Positions 34,938 to 43,133 of a DNA stretch of 64,000 bases are shown piece after piece; positions within the stretch are counted from its first letter, which is position 1; every line of letters begins with the position of its first letter. The stretch lies in NCBI RefSeq assembly GCF_900174585.1, contig NZ_FWPT01000001.1:638796-702795 (forward strand), written 5' to 3'. Origin of the DNA: Parendozoicomonas haliclonae. Its GTDB lineage: Bacteria > Pseudomonadota > Gammaproteobacteria > Pseudomonadales > Endozoicomonadaceae. Made by a program: the position numbers and the translations under genes. Below the pieces are notes generated by a model. That model saw only the letters and a program-made list of their open reading frames with translations. It was not told where the DNA came from and made no database searches.

Positions 34938-34976
34938 ATGTGGTATGAATTCCACGAGCATGATTTTGATAATGAA
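34938..34976 (+). repeat. attR: right 39-bp direct repeat of the island
   Basis: Exact copy of 20008-20046 in the same orientation. To its right the sequence continues as the old cydX tail and then the terminator that should belong to the cyd operon. Confidence 0.9.
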
Positions 34977-34991
34977 GGGAAGCAGGAATAA
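34938..34991 (+). pseudogene. cydX: Displaced 3' end of cydX
   Basis: In the cydX frame this segment encodes MWYEFHEHDFDNEGKQE and a stop. It lacks the transmembrane part and has no ribosome binding site, so it is the leftover of the target gene cut off by the island. It tells us the original C-terminus of CydX. Confidence 0.85.
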
Positions 34992-35011
34992 AGCGTAAAG
35001 CCATTAAATAG

Positions 35012-35039
35012 AAAAAGGGAGCCGTAAAGCTCCCTTTTT
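35012..35039. terminator. Bidirectional terminator (original cyd operon terminator)
   Basis: AAAAAGGGAGC (35012-35022) pairs with GCTCCCTTTTT (35029-35039) with a 6-base loop and A/T-rich flanks. It follows the old cydX end and faces the SDR gene, so it can serve both sides. The island has moved it nearly 15 kb from the cyd genes it once served. Confidence 0.85.
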
Positions 35040-35054
35040 ATTGGCTGAAGCAGC

Positions 35055-35906
35055 TTAGCAGGCTGCTTTGTGACTCTCGCGACTGTCCTTACACCAGTTG
35101 TCGCTGGTCTTGTTCAGGAAGTAGTCGTAGGTTCCCGGGAACAGGCGAACGATCCAGTCAATAAAACGGGAATCTGAACCAATCAGAATCCGCTGTCGCT
35201 TGTTAAGAATACCGTTAATGATGACCTGGGCAGCTCTTTCTGGCGTGGTTGTCGCCAGCTCTTCAAACTTTTCCGCAGCTTCTTCACGATCCCGCAGATT
35301 GGTGGAATCTTCGTGGAAGCGGCTGTTACGGATAAGATTGGTTTTGATCCCGCCAGGGTAAGCGCAGGACACATTAATGTTGGAGTGGCGCAGTTCCTGG
35401 CTCAGAGATTCGGTAAAGCCACGCACGGCAAACTTACTGGCACAGTAAGCGGCCTGATTTGGAGCAGCCATAACACCAAATACACTGCCAACGTTTACGA
35501 TATGGGCTTCGTCACGAGTTTGCAGGTGTGGCAGGAATGCTTTGGTGCCATAAACGACACCCCAGAAGTTAATATTGATCAGCCATTCCATCTCTTCGAT
35601 AGAGCCTTCCGTAACGCTATGGGTCAGCGAGACACCGGCATTGTTGATCAGTATGTCGATCTGACCAAAGTAGGAAGAGGCTTCAGATGCGAAAGCCTTC
35701 ACCTGCTCCTGATTGGCACAATCAATATCTTTAATGAAGTACTGGCTGTTTTCGGGAAGCAGTTCCGCCGTTTCCTGAAGGTTTTGAGGGTTAATATCGC
35801 ACAAAGCAACCTTGCAACCTGTTCTGCAAAGTTCAAATGCCAAGGCGCGACCAATACCTGAACCTGCCCCTGTGATAACAGCGACTTTCCCCTCTAAGGT
35901 TCGCAT
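35055..35906 (-). CDS. Short-chain dehydrogenase/reductase
   Basis: A 283-residue classical SDR. The nucleotide-binding motif TGAGSGIG lies near the N-terminus, NNAG is at the usual place, and the catalytic Tyr/Lys are in YCASK. The D in ALCDIN after the second strand suggests NAD(H) rather than NADP(H). The substrate cannot be told; the C-terminal extension suggests the group acting on hydrophobic substrates. It is a single gene with a terminator at each side. Confidence 0.92.
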   Translation of the reverse strand: MRTLEGKVAVITGAGSGIGRALAFELCRTGCKVALCDINPQNLQETAELLPENSQYFIKDIDCANQEQVKAFASEASSYFGQIDILINNAGVSLTHSVTEGSIEEMEWLININFWGVVYGTKAFLPHLQTRDEAHIVNVGSVFGVMAAPNQAAYCASKFAVRGFTESLSQELRHSNINVSCAYPGGIKTNLIRNSRFHEDSTNLRDREEAAEKFEELATTTPERAAQVIINGILNKRQRILIGSDSRFIDWIVRLFPGTYDYFLNKTSDNWCKDSRESHKAAC

Positions 35907-36015
35907 AGTTATGTTGTGATCCTGCGATGTTTTGTTGTGTGGTTTTTTGTAGCGCGGATGATAAAAGATTTACCGCAGTTATGGCAGATGTTTTTTGACT
36001 CAAATCAAAAAAAAA

Positions 36016-36040
36016 CCGCCACAAAAGTGTGGCGGTTTTT
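36016..36040. terminator. Strong bidirectional terminator after the first porin gene
   Basis: CCGCCACA (36016-36023), loop AAAG, TGTGGCGG (36028-36035), flanked by A-run on the left and T-run on the right. On the minus strand the transcript from the porin gene ends in about ten U residues. Confidence 0.9.
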
Positions 36041-36059
36041 GATGACACTTTTGTGACTA

Positions 36060-37334
36060 TCAGAAGACAGTTACGTCGTAAGTCACCAGAACACGGGTGT
36101 CTTCCCGGGTGTAGGTGTTGCTGGCACCGGCAGGATCCTTCTCGTACTTGCCGTGGCGCAGAGTCAGCTTCAGACCTTCCAGAGAGGGAACAGCGTAATC
36201 AAACTGGATGTCGTATTCGCTGGTGTCAGTATCGCTCTGACCCTTCATGTCGATAGAGCCATTGATGTAGCGAACATAGCCGCTCAGACCTTCAACCATA
36301 TCGGCGAAGTCATAGCCTGCACGAACCTGGTAAGAGGTTTCGTTGGCAGCGTTAAAGTCGCTGATCATAACGGAGTTATAACCGTTAAAGCCGGTATCAT
36401 CATCACCAGCTTCCCAGCCTACAGCGGCATCGCTCCAGCCTGGATTGGAGCCGCCGCCGATGTCAGTCATGCTGGCCATCAAAGTGACTTTGTCGAGCTT
36501 CAGCTTGGCCATCAGGCCGTACCAGTCGATAGAGCTCTTTTCGCCATCGGCAATCTGGGTCTCTTTCACAAAACCGATCGCTTTGTTGGAGCCGTACTGT
36601 GCACCAACAGTCACGGAAGTCATCTTGTCCAGATCGAACTTGTAGGAACCATCCAGATAAACAGCTTTCACAGCGTCAGACTGCTTGCCGTAAGTGGCCG
36701 ATGCATTCAGGCCGTCCATTGAATAAGAAGCACCGAAGGTGTTAACAGCTTTTTTCTTGCCGTTAACTTCATAGTTCTCGTAGCCGGACTCAGTCTTGCC
36801 ATTGCCTTTCTTGGCGTGAACAGCAAAAACAGTGACGCCACTCATGGAGTAATCAGCATAGAAGGCTTCAGTGGTGCTTGGCAGTGAACGGGAGTCGGAA
36901 TCGTTCAGCAGCGGCGTATCAAGGATCATACGACCATACTTGAGTACGCCGTTACCCATCAGGTTCACTTTAACAGCACCGAAGTTCTTGCCGTAACCTT
37001 CACCTTTACCCTTGTTGTTCACATGGAACAGGCCGGTGTTGCTTGTTTTGTTGGAGCCCAGACTCTCACTCAGACGCAGTGCAGCGTAAGAGCTGAAGTC
37101 AAAGCCGATGATGTCTGCGAAGTAACCGGAGCTAAAATCAGCCCGGATAGCCTGTGACCAGGCCTTGTCATTGTCAGACTTGGCGGAACCGGTCTTGGTG
37201 TCGCGATCGAAGTAGTAGTTACGAAGATGAATGTTCATGGAGCTGTCATCAATAAACTGCTCAGCCTGAACGGAGGTGGATGCGATCGCGGCCAAAATAG
37301 CCGCACTGAGTGCGCTTTTGGTTAGGGTTTTCAT
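36060..37334 (-). CDS. OprD-family outer-membrane porin
   Basis: A 424-residue protein with a signal peptide (MKTLTKSALSAAILAAIAST, then SVQA). The early LRNYYFDRD and later DTPLLNDSDSRSLPS/TEAFYADYS segments match OprD-type porins (LRN-Y-R; DTP), with alternating beta strands and a final Phe, a usual outer-membrane assembly signal. Such porins take up small organic molecules, peptides or sugars. It is followed by a strong terminator and preceded by a promoter with a long inverted repeat, so its expression is likely under a dedicated regulator. Confidence 0.85.
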   Translation of the reverse strand: MKTLTKSALSAAILAAIASTSVQAEQFIDDSSMNIHLRNYYFDRDTKTGSAKSDNDKAWSQAIRADFSSGYFADIIGFDFSSYAALRLSESLGSNKTSNTGLFHVNNKGKGEGYGKNFGAVKVNLMGNGVLKYGRMILDTPLLNDSDSRSLPSTTEAFYADYSMSGVTVFAVHAKKGNGKTESGYENYEVNGKKKAVNTFGASYSMDGLNASATYGKQSDAVKAVYLDGSYKFDLDKMTSVTVGAQYGSNKAIGFVKETQIADGEKSSIDWYGLMAKLKLDKVTLMASMTDIGGGSNPGWSDAAVGWEAGDDDTGFNGYNSVMISDFNAANETSYQVRAGYDFADMVEGLSGYVRYINGSIDMKGQSDTDTSEYDIQFDYAVPSLEGLKLTLRHGKYEKDPAGASNTYTREDTRVLVTYDVTVF

Positions 37335-37444
37335 TATTCACCACTCCTTGGGTGCTTTTTGTGTGTTTATTCTTGTAACTACCACAAACTGCAGAGTGCT
37401 TTGCCAAGCCTAAATCCTGGCAAACTGCATGCCTCTCCCTGGGC

Positions 37445-37513
37445 AGTTTACACAAGTGCTATGTGTAAACTTATTGTTCAATAGCTATACATTAATTGCA
37501 ATAGAACTGTCAA
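37445..37513 (-). promoter_or_regulatory. Porin promoter with downstream inverted repeat (candidate operator)
   Basis: On the minus strand a perfect -35 TTGACA (37508-37513) and a -10 TATAGC (37484-37489) are 18 bases apart. Just after the expected start (near 37477) lies a perfect inverted repeat: AGTTTACACA (37445-37454), 7 bases, TGTGTAAACT (37462-37471). It is well placed for repressor binding, or for a hairpin in the ~140-base leader. Confidence 0.6.
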
Positions 37514-37572
37514 TGATGTCGTGTTTTGTCTGTTAATCACTCAGGCTGGGTGTGGAGGGGTAATATAAGCTG

Positions 37573-37622
37573 AAAAACAACCCAAGGTTTCTCGATAGAT
37601 ATTCGAGAAACCTTGGGTTGTT
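37573..37622 (-). terminator. Terminator after the second porin gene
   Basis: A 20-base-pair stem (arms 37576-37595 and 37603-37622, 7-base loop) just after the stop codon at 37635. On the minus strand it is followed by five U residues. Confidence 0.85.
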
Positions 37623-37634
37623 CAGCGGGCGTGA

Positions 37635-39113
37635 TTAAATCAGTGGAAGGGTGTAATCAATGATGATGCGGTTTTCATCAATCGCAGCACCATATCCTGG
37701 GTTGTAGCTCTTGGCTGTACGCGCAGTACCATTTCTCCAGGTCACGGCAAGGCCTTTCAGTGCTGCTTCCTGGAAGGCGTAACGCACCTGGGTGTCACGT
37801 TCCCACTCTTTATGGTTCTTGCCACTGTCTCTGAACTCACCGTTAACATACAGAGCTGATACGCTCAGGCCGGGCAGTCCAAGACCGTCAAAGCTATAGC
37901 TGACTTTCCCCATCCAGGACTTTTCGTTCTGGCGGTTAAAGTCAAAGTGCATCACAGAGTTCCAGGTCTGGAGTCCGGTAATGCCTTCACCGCTCCATGA
38001 GTAGTTATATTCGTCACCGATAACGGCCTGATAGGAAAGTGCTGCGGACAGATGGCTCACAGAGAGTTCAGTCACCAGATTCCACAATTTACTCTTGTAG
38101 CGGCTGCCGTACTTCTTCTCATCGTCGTCCTTGCCTTGATAGTAATAGCTGTCGAGCAGAACGCTGGTCTCTTCGGCCAGTTTCAGAGTGTAGGCGGCAT
38201 TGGCGTAGTACTGGGTCATGTAGTTGCGAGCTTTACCGGCCGAGGCTTCCAGTGTCAGGCCGTTATCCGCGTCGTACTTGGCACCCATGATGCCAACATT
38301 GAACCCATCGCCCAGCTTGTTTTTGTACTTCAGGTACTTGTTGTTGGTTTTGGTGGAGTAACGGTTTGAGAAAACACCATAAGCGGTCACGTCATCGTAG
38401 TTGACGTCAGCATAGATGCCCTCGTGGCTGGATGGGGTGGTACGGGAATCACTTTCGTTCAGAAGAGGTGTGTCGAACATCATGGCACCGGCCTTGATGT
38501 TACCGTTGATATCTTCATTACCAAACTTGGCTTTCAGGTAGGCCTGACCAATCTTTCCATAGCTTTCCTGCTTGGCTTCCCACTTGTTGCCCTTAATCTT
38601 TGGCTTCTTCTCCTTAAGGGCGCCGGAGCCATATTTGTCTTCTTTGCCGACCAGTTTGGCGACACCATAGAGGGAAATGGTGGCACCGATCAGATCGCCA
38701 AAGTAACCGGAATCCATATTAAGCATGAAGCCCTGAGCCCAAGCCTCTTTGTCTTTCGGGCATTGGATAGGAGTGTCACCGGCTGCCGTTTTTTCCACAC
38801 AATCGGTGCTTTTGCTGCCCGTATAGGTTTTGTTTTTGTAATCCTTATCGATATAGAAGTTACGCAGTTTCAAATCGATGCTGGAACCTTCAAAGAAAGG
38901 TTTGCTGGCGTTGCGGGTTGTTTGCCATGCCGTTTGTTCTCCCTGCAGTTCGGAGCCGGAATCAGCTAAGGCTGCTGTGGAAGCCAGACCTGAGATCACC
39001 AAGGTCAGCAAGGAGAGAGGAGTTCGTTTGCCGGTGCGTGCGTTGGATAAAAAAGAGTGGTGATGACTGTTATCGGTTATCGGCCCTGTTCCTGGCTTTT
39101 GTGCAAATGACAT
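37635..39113 (-). CDS. OprD-family outer-membrane porin (second copy)
   Basis: A 492-residue relative of the porin at 36060. It shares SSIDLKLRNFYIDKDYKNK, DSGYFGDLIG and DTPLLNESDSRTTPSSHEGI. The N-terminus is long: a charged lead of about 30 residues precedes the hydrophobic stretch (LSLLTLVISGLASTAALA), so the true start may be a later codon. An insert with two cysteines (CVEK and IQCPKD, about residues 106-120) sits between early strands. The two genes are not co-transcribed, since a terminator and promoter separate them; they look like an old duplication. Confidence 0.82.
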   Translation of the reverse strand: MSFAQKPGTGPITDNSHHHSFLSNARTGKRTPLSLLTLVISGLASTAALADSGSELQGEQTAWQTTRNASKPFFEGSSIDLKLRNFYIDKDYKNKTYTGSKSTDCVEKTAAGDTPIQCPKDKEAWAQGFMLNMDSGYFGDLIGATISLYGVAKLVGKEDKYGSGALKEKKPKIKGNKWEAKQESYGKIGQAYLKAKFGNEDINGNIKAGAMMFDTPLLNESDSRTTPSSHEGIYADVNYDDVTAYGVFSNRYSTKTNNKYLKYKNKLGDGFNVGIMGAKYDADNGLTLEASAGKARNYMTQYYANAAYTLKLAEETSVLLDSYYYQGKDDDEKKYGSRYKSKLWNLVTELSVSHLSAALSYQAVIGDEYNYSWSGEGITGLQTWNSVMHFDFNRQNEKSWMGKVSYSFDGLGLPGLSVSALYVNGEFRDSGKNHKEWERDTQVRYAFQEAALKGLAVTWRNGTARTAKSYNPGYGAAIDENRIIIDYTLPLI

Positions 39114-39463
39114 ACGCTTTTACTCCGACTTCTTGCTAGCTGTGTTGGTAGTTAACTCGTGACTGGCTGCAAACCTTGTTAAAGCCTTGTTTCATCGTCT
39201 GTTTTGGCGTGTGTGATGCTTTGCCGTTCAGGCGATGTTCTGATTTTTTATTCGCTATGAAATAGTCAAGGACTCGGTTTTCTGCAAACTGATGAGTGAA
39301 AAAAGCAGGGGCTTCAGGAGTAAGACTGTTGGCAATTTGCCGTAATAGAAGTTGATCTGGCTTGAATTACGGATAAACACGTGAAAATGGTAATGACAAC
39401 CCGGTCATGCCTTGTGATAATGCCCGGTCGTTTTAGTGGTTTTGGTTGGTTGGCGGTTTATTC
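39114..39463 (+). other. Gene-free stretch between porin and fmdB genes
   Basis: These 350 bases carry the divergent promoter regions of the second porin and the fmdB-aspS genes. I see no convincing gene, RNA or well-formed box. Confidence 0.3.
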
Positions 39464-39739
39464 ATGCCTATCTATGAGTATCTTTGTCAGGATTGCGGTA
39501 CTTCCCTTGAAGCTATCCAGAAGTTCAGCGATGCTCCTCTCACCGATTGTCCCGAATGCGGCAAGCCGGAGTTGAAGAAGCTTTTATCTGCGCCTGCCTT
39601 CCGCTTAAAAGGCGGTGGCTGGTATGAAACGGATTTCAAGGGCGGGAAGACAAAGAATGTGTCGACCAGTGATAATCACTGCCCAAACAAAAGCAATAAT
39701 AAAAGTGGCTGTGGATCCTGTGCGGCAACCAGTGACTGA
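39464..39739 (+). CDS. FmdB-family zinc ribbon protein
   Basis: A 91-residue protein starting MPIYEYLCQDCG at ATG 39464, the hallmark of the FmdB/PF09723 family; the open frame extends 18 bases further upstream but that start is unlikely. Two CxxC pairs (CQDCG and CPECG) would bind zinc. The tail is Gly/Ser/Asn/Lys-rich and carries further cysteines (GCGSC). It lies before aspS, its usual neighbour in gammaproteobacteria. The function is not established. Confidence 0.88.
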   Translation: MPIYEYLCQDCGTSLEAIQKFSDAPLTDCPECGKPELKKLLSAPAFRLKGGGWYETDFKGGKTKNVSTSDNHCPNKSNNKSGCGSCAATSD

Positions 39740-39832
39740 CGACCGCAAATGAAATTGAGTGCCCCGGTTGGCGTCCCGGGCGGGGAAACTGGCAGGTCCG
39801 GCCAAAGGCCGGCATAAAGTTTGAGGTTAATC

Positions 39833-41617
39833 ATGCGCAGCCATTACTGTGGCAACCTGAATCTGAGCCATGACGGCGAAACTGTCACTCTGTGTGGCTG
39901 GGTGCATCGCCGTCGTGACCATGGTGGTGTTATTTTCCTGGATCTTCGCGATCGTGAGGGTGTTGCTCAGGTTGTTGTCGATCCAGACACCGAAGAAGCT
40001 TTTGCTCTGGCTGACAAGGCCCGCAGTGAATATGTTCTGAAAATCACTGGCCGTGTGCGCCGACGCCAGGAAGGTGCCATTAATCCCAATATGGCCACTG
40101 GTGAAATTGAAGTGCTGGGTCTGGATGTTGAAATTCTGAATACCGCACAAACCCCTCCTTTCCAGCTTGATGGCTACACCGATGTCGGTGAAGACGTTCG
40201 CCTGCGCTATCGCTATATGGACCTGCGTCGTCCTGAGATGCAAGAGAAACTGATTATTCGCAGCAAGGCGACCCGTGTGGTTCGTAATTATCTGGAAGAA
40301 AATGGCTTCCTGGATATCGAAACCCCGGTTCTGACCCGTGCGACTCCGGAAGGTGCCCGTGACTATCTGGTGCCAAGCCGTGTGCATCCTGGATCTTTCT
40401 ACGCACTGCCGCAGTCTCCACAGCTGTTCAAGCAGCTGCTGATGGTATCCGGCTTTGATCGTTACTATCAGATTGTGAAGTGCTTCCGTGACGAAGACCT
40501 GCGTGCCGACCGTCAGCCGGAATTTACCCAGATCGATATCGAAACCTCGTTCCTGAACGAGGATGATGTTATGTCCCTGACTCAGGGCATGGTCACCAAG
40601 TTGTTCAAGGACGTGATCAACGTTGAACTGGGTGAGTTCCCGCACATGACCTTTGCCGACGCTATGCGTCTCTACGGTTCAGACAAGCCTGACCTGCGTA
40701 TTCCTCTGCAGCTGACAGATATCGATGATCTGGTTGCTGGTGTGGAGTTCAAGGTGTTCAAGGGCCCGGCCAACGATCCTAAAGGTCGTGTTGCGGCTCT
40801 GAAAGTGCCAGGTGGTGGCGAGCAACTGACCCGTAAGCAGATTGATGACTACGGCAAGTTTGTTGGCCTCTACGGTGCTAAAGGTCTGGCCTGGGTGAAG
40901 GTGAACGCTATCGAGAATGGCGTTGACGGTCTGCAGTCCCCGATCCTGAAGTTCCTGGGTGAGGACGTAGCCATGGCGATCATGGAGCGCCTGGAAGTCC
41001 AGAACGGCGATATCATCTTCTTTGGCGCTGACAGTGCCAAGGTGGTCTGCGATGCGCTGGGCGCGCTGCGCTGCAAGCTGGGTGCGGATCTGAATCTGTA
41101 CACCAAGGCGTGGGCGCCTCTGTGGGTTGTTGACTTCCCGATGTACGAAGAGAACGATGATGGCAGCCTGACCGCCATGCACCACCCGTTCACTTCCCCA
41201 ACCTGTACACCGGAAGAGCTGGAAGCCAACCCGAGTGCCGCTCTGTCCCGTGCCTACGATATGGTTCTGAACGGTTATGAAGTGGGTGGCGGTTCCATCC
41301 GTATCCACAATCAGGATATGCAGCAGGCGGTATTCCGCGTTCTGAATATCCAGGAAGAGGAGCAGCGTGAGAAGTTCGGCTTCCTGCTGGACGCTCTGAA
41401 GTACGGTGCACCGCCTCACGGTGGTCTGGCCTTTGGTCTGGACCGTCTGGTGATGCTGCTGTGCGGTACTGAGAACATTCGTGAAGTGATTGCCTTCCCG
41501 AAAACTCAGTCTGCCTCCTGTGTGATGACCCAGGCGCCAAGCGCGGTTGATGTTCAGCAGCTGCACGAGCTGAATATCCGTATCCGTCGCGATCCGGCCT
41601 CTGCGACCAGCCACTGA
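39833..41617 (+). CDS. aspS: Aspartyl-tRNA synthetase
   Basis: A 594-residue class IIb synthetase from ATG 39833 ([16 protein letters not shown]); TTG 39821 would add four residues and is less likely. An N-terminal OB-fold anticodon-binding domain ([20 protein letters not shown]) is followed by the catalytic domain with motif 2 ([19 protein letters not shown]), the bacterial GAD insertion and motif 3 ([13 protein letters not shown]). It charges tRNA-Asp. A GAGG ribosome binding site lies just upstream. Confidence 0.97.
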   Translation: MRSHYCGNLNLSHDGETVTLCGWVHRRRDHGGVIFLDLRDREGVAQVVVDPDTEEAFALADKARSEYVLKITGRVRRRQEGAINPNMATGEIEVLGLDVEILNTAQTPPFQLDGYTDVGEDVRLRYRYMDLRRPEMQEKLIIRSKATRVVRNYLEENGFLDIETPVLTRATPEGARDYLVPSRVHPGSFYALPQSPQLFKQLLMVSGFDRYYQIVKCFRDEDLRADRQPEFTQIDIETSFLNEDDVMSLTQGMVTKLFKDVINVELGEFPHMTFADAMRLYGSDKPDLRIPLQLTDIDDLVAGVEFKVFKGPANDPKGRVAALKVPGGGEQLTRKQIDDYGKFVGLYGAKGLAWVKVNAIENGVDGLQSPILKFLGEDVAMAIMERLEVQNGDIIFFGADSAKVVCDALGALRCKLGADLNLYTKAWAPLWVVDFPMYEENDDGSLTAMHHPFTSPTCTPEELEANPSAALSRAYDMVLNGYEVGGGSIRIHNQDMQQAVFRVLNIQEEEQREKFGFLLDALKYGAPPHGGLAFGLDRLVMLLCGTENIREVIAFPKTQSASCVMTQAPSAVDVQQLHELNIRIRRDPASATSH

Positions 41618-41628
41618 CCCTGTCCTTG

Positions 41629-41657
41629 CCGGTATGGATAATTGTTATCCATACCGG
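41629..41657 (+). terminator. Hairpin after aspS
   Basis: CCGGTATGGATAA (41629-41641), loop TTG, TTATCCATACCGG (41645-41657): a perfect 13-bp stem just after the stop codon, with only a short U-rich tail. Confidence 0.6.
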
Positions 41658-41857
41658 TTCTAAACCTTCCGCTATTTATAACTCTATTTCCTGTTGAAAA
41701 GGCAGGGATGGTGTTCTTGTGCTATTGATTTCTATATATCCGCGGTTGCCACAGAGCTGTCTGCTTTACCCAGTTGTTTGAGTGATGTTGTTACGTGGTC
41801 GTATAAACTGCGTAAGACCGGTCTACCGTTGGCCGGTGTTAAATTTGAGGAGATTCA

Positions 41858-43054
41858 ATGTCTTTTACCCTATGGCAGACGCTGGCGCTGGCTATTCTTG
41901 TGCTGTTTCTGGGGCGGGGACTGAACACGGTTGTTCCCTTCTTTCGTGATTTCAATATTCCAGAGCCGGTCACCGGGGGCTTTCTGGCTTCCCTGATTTT
42001 TGGTGCTATCTATCTGATCTTTGGCATTGAAGTTGATTTCTATCTGGATACTCGCAACAGCCTGTTGCTGGTGTTCTATAGCACCATTGGCCTCTCTTCC
42101 CAGTTCTCAACGCTGAGAGCGGGCGGTCTTCCGCTGATTATCCTGTTAACGGCAGCCAGTCTGTTCCTGTTGGTGCAGAACGGTGTCGGTGTGGGCGTTG
42201 CCGAGCTGACCGGGATTAACCCGATTTATGGTGTTATTGGTGGCTCGGTCACACTCAGTGGTGGCCATGGTACAGCGTTTGCCTGGGCGCCCATTATTGC
42301 CGAGCAGTATGGTTTGAAGAATGCTGCCGAAGCGGGTGCGGCCTGTGCAACCTTTGGTCTGATTCTGGGTGGTCTTGTTGGTGGGCCGGTTGCCCGTAAG
42401 CTGATTGCTCGGGATGGACTGAAGCCAAACAGCTCCGAACATATCACTATCGGTTCCCGTTATGGTGAAGAACACGAGCCGATTGATGCCGACGGCATCT
42501 TCCGTAATCTGTTGATGATTGCCGTGGTCATCACCGCCGGCTATGAGCTGACCGAGGTTTTTGAGGAGTGGGGGTTCTTCCTGCCAACCTACGTGACCTG
42601 TCTGTTCCTGGGGATTGTGCTGTCAAACACCGTGCCTTATGTCTTTAAGGGCATGACTGATCCGGCAGACTGTAAATCTTTGGCACTGATCTCGGATATC
42701 TCTCTGGGCCTGTTCCTGTCCATGTCGCTGATGAGTATGCAGCTGTGGAGCCTGATTGACCTTGCATTGCCAATCCTATTGATTCTGGCTTGTCAGATCG
42801 TGGTGCTGGTGGTGTTCAGTTATTTCATACTCTTTCCGGTACTGGGAAGAGATTATGACTCGGCGGTGATGTGTAGCGGTTATATGGGGATGGCTCTGGG
42901 GGCAACGCCGAATGCGATTGCTAATATGACAGCTGTTACCAAGCATTACGGACCATCTGCTAAAGCATTCCTGGTGGTGCCGTTGGTGGGTGCCTTCTTT
43001 ATCGATATTGCTAATTCGCTCGTGATTCAGATGTTCCTGAGCTGGGTAGGCTAA
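41858..43054 (+). CDS. gltS: Sodium/glutamate symporter GltS
   Basis: A 398-residue membrane protein with about ten helices. The two inverted-repeat pore loops expected of GltS/2HCT folds are visible: GGSVTLSGGHGTAFAWAP in the first half and YMGMALGATPNAIANM in the second. It imports glutamate with sodium, in keeping with a marine host. A GAGGAG site precedes the ATG. Its place between aspS and yebC interrupts the usual gene order. Confidence 0.95.
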   Translation: MSFTLWQTLALAILVLFLGRGLNTVVPFFRDFNIPEPVTGGFLASLIFGAIYLIFGIEVDFYLDTRNSLLLVFYSTIGLSSQFSTLRAGGLPLIILLTAASLFLLVQNGVGVGVAELTGINPIYGVIGGSVTLSGGHGTAFAWAPIIAEQYGLKNAAEAGAACATFGLILGGLVGGPVARKLIARDGLKPNSSEHITIGSRYGEEHEPIDADGIFRNLLMIAVVITAGYELTEVFEEWGFFLPTYVTCLFLGIVLSNTVPYVFKGMTDPADCKSLALISDISLGLFLSMSLMSMQLWSLIDLALPILLILACQIVVLVVFSYFILFPVLGRDYDSAVMCSGYMGMALGATPNAIANMTAVTKHYGPSAKAFLVVPLVGAFFIDIANSLVIQMFLSWVG

Positions 43055-43070
43055 GCTAAGGCCCCTTAGT

Positions 43071-43111
43071 AAAAATGACCTGCTCCCTGCAAAAGGGAGC
43101 GGGTCATTTTT
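43071..43111. terminator. Terminator between gltS and the 782-residue protein gene
   Basis: AAAAATGACC-T-GCTCCCT (from 43071) pairs with AGGGAGC-G-GGTCATTTTT (to 43111) with one mismatch. Being flanked by A- and T-runs, it should stop transcription from both convergent genes. Confidence 0.85.
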
Positions 43112-43133
43112 GTTGTTAAGCGGTTTTTCAGGG

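Larger units (their letters stand above)
20008..34976. mobile_element. Integrated island (phage-satellite-like) in the 3' end of cydX
   Basis: The element is bounded by 39-bp direct repeats and is about 14.93 kb long counted with one repeat. It encodes at its right end a tyrosine integrase reading inward from attR. Within it are a serine recombinase, a lone terminase small subunit, a nuclease-like protein, a type I restriction-modification operon with an exonuclease, a replication-type protein, a DUF4224 protein and a PrtN-like regulator. No capsid, tail, lysis or conjugation genes are present. Several genes (22129-23577, 30851-32686) are visibly more AT-rich than the backbone. The integration and boundaries are well supported; satellite status is inference. 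Confidence 0.88.

Noticed and set aside
39381..39575. 64-residue frame overlapping the fmdB start
   Set aside because: It is in another frame of the zinc ribbon gene, whose MPIYEY start and CxxC pairs are decisive.
40679..41614. 311-residue open frame on the - strand
   Set aside because: It is antisense to aspS, a shadow produced by its codon usage.
41694..41924. 76-residue frame before gltS
   Set aside because: It overlaps the gltS ribosome binding site and start, has no family resemblance and unusual composition.
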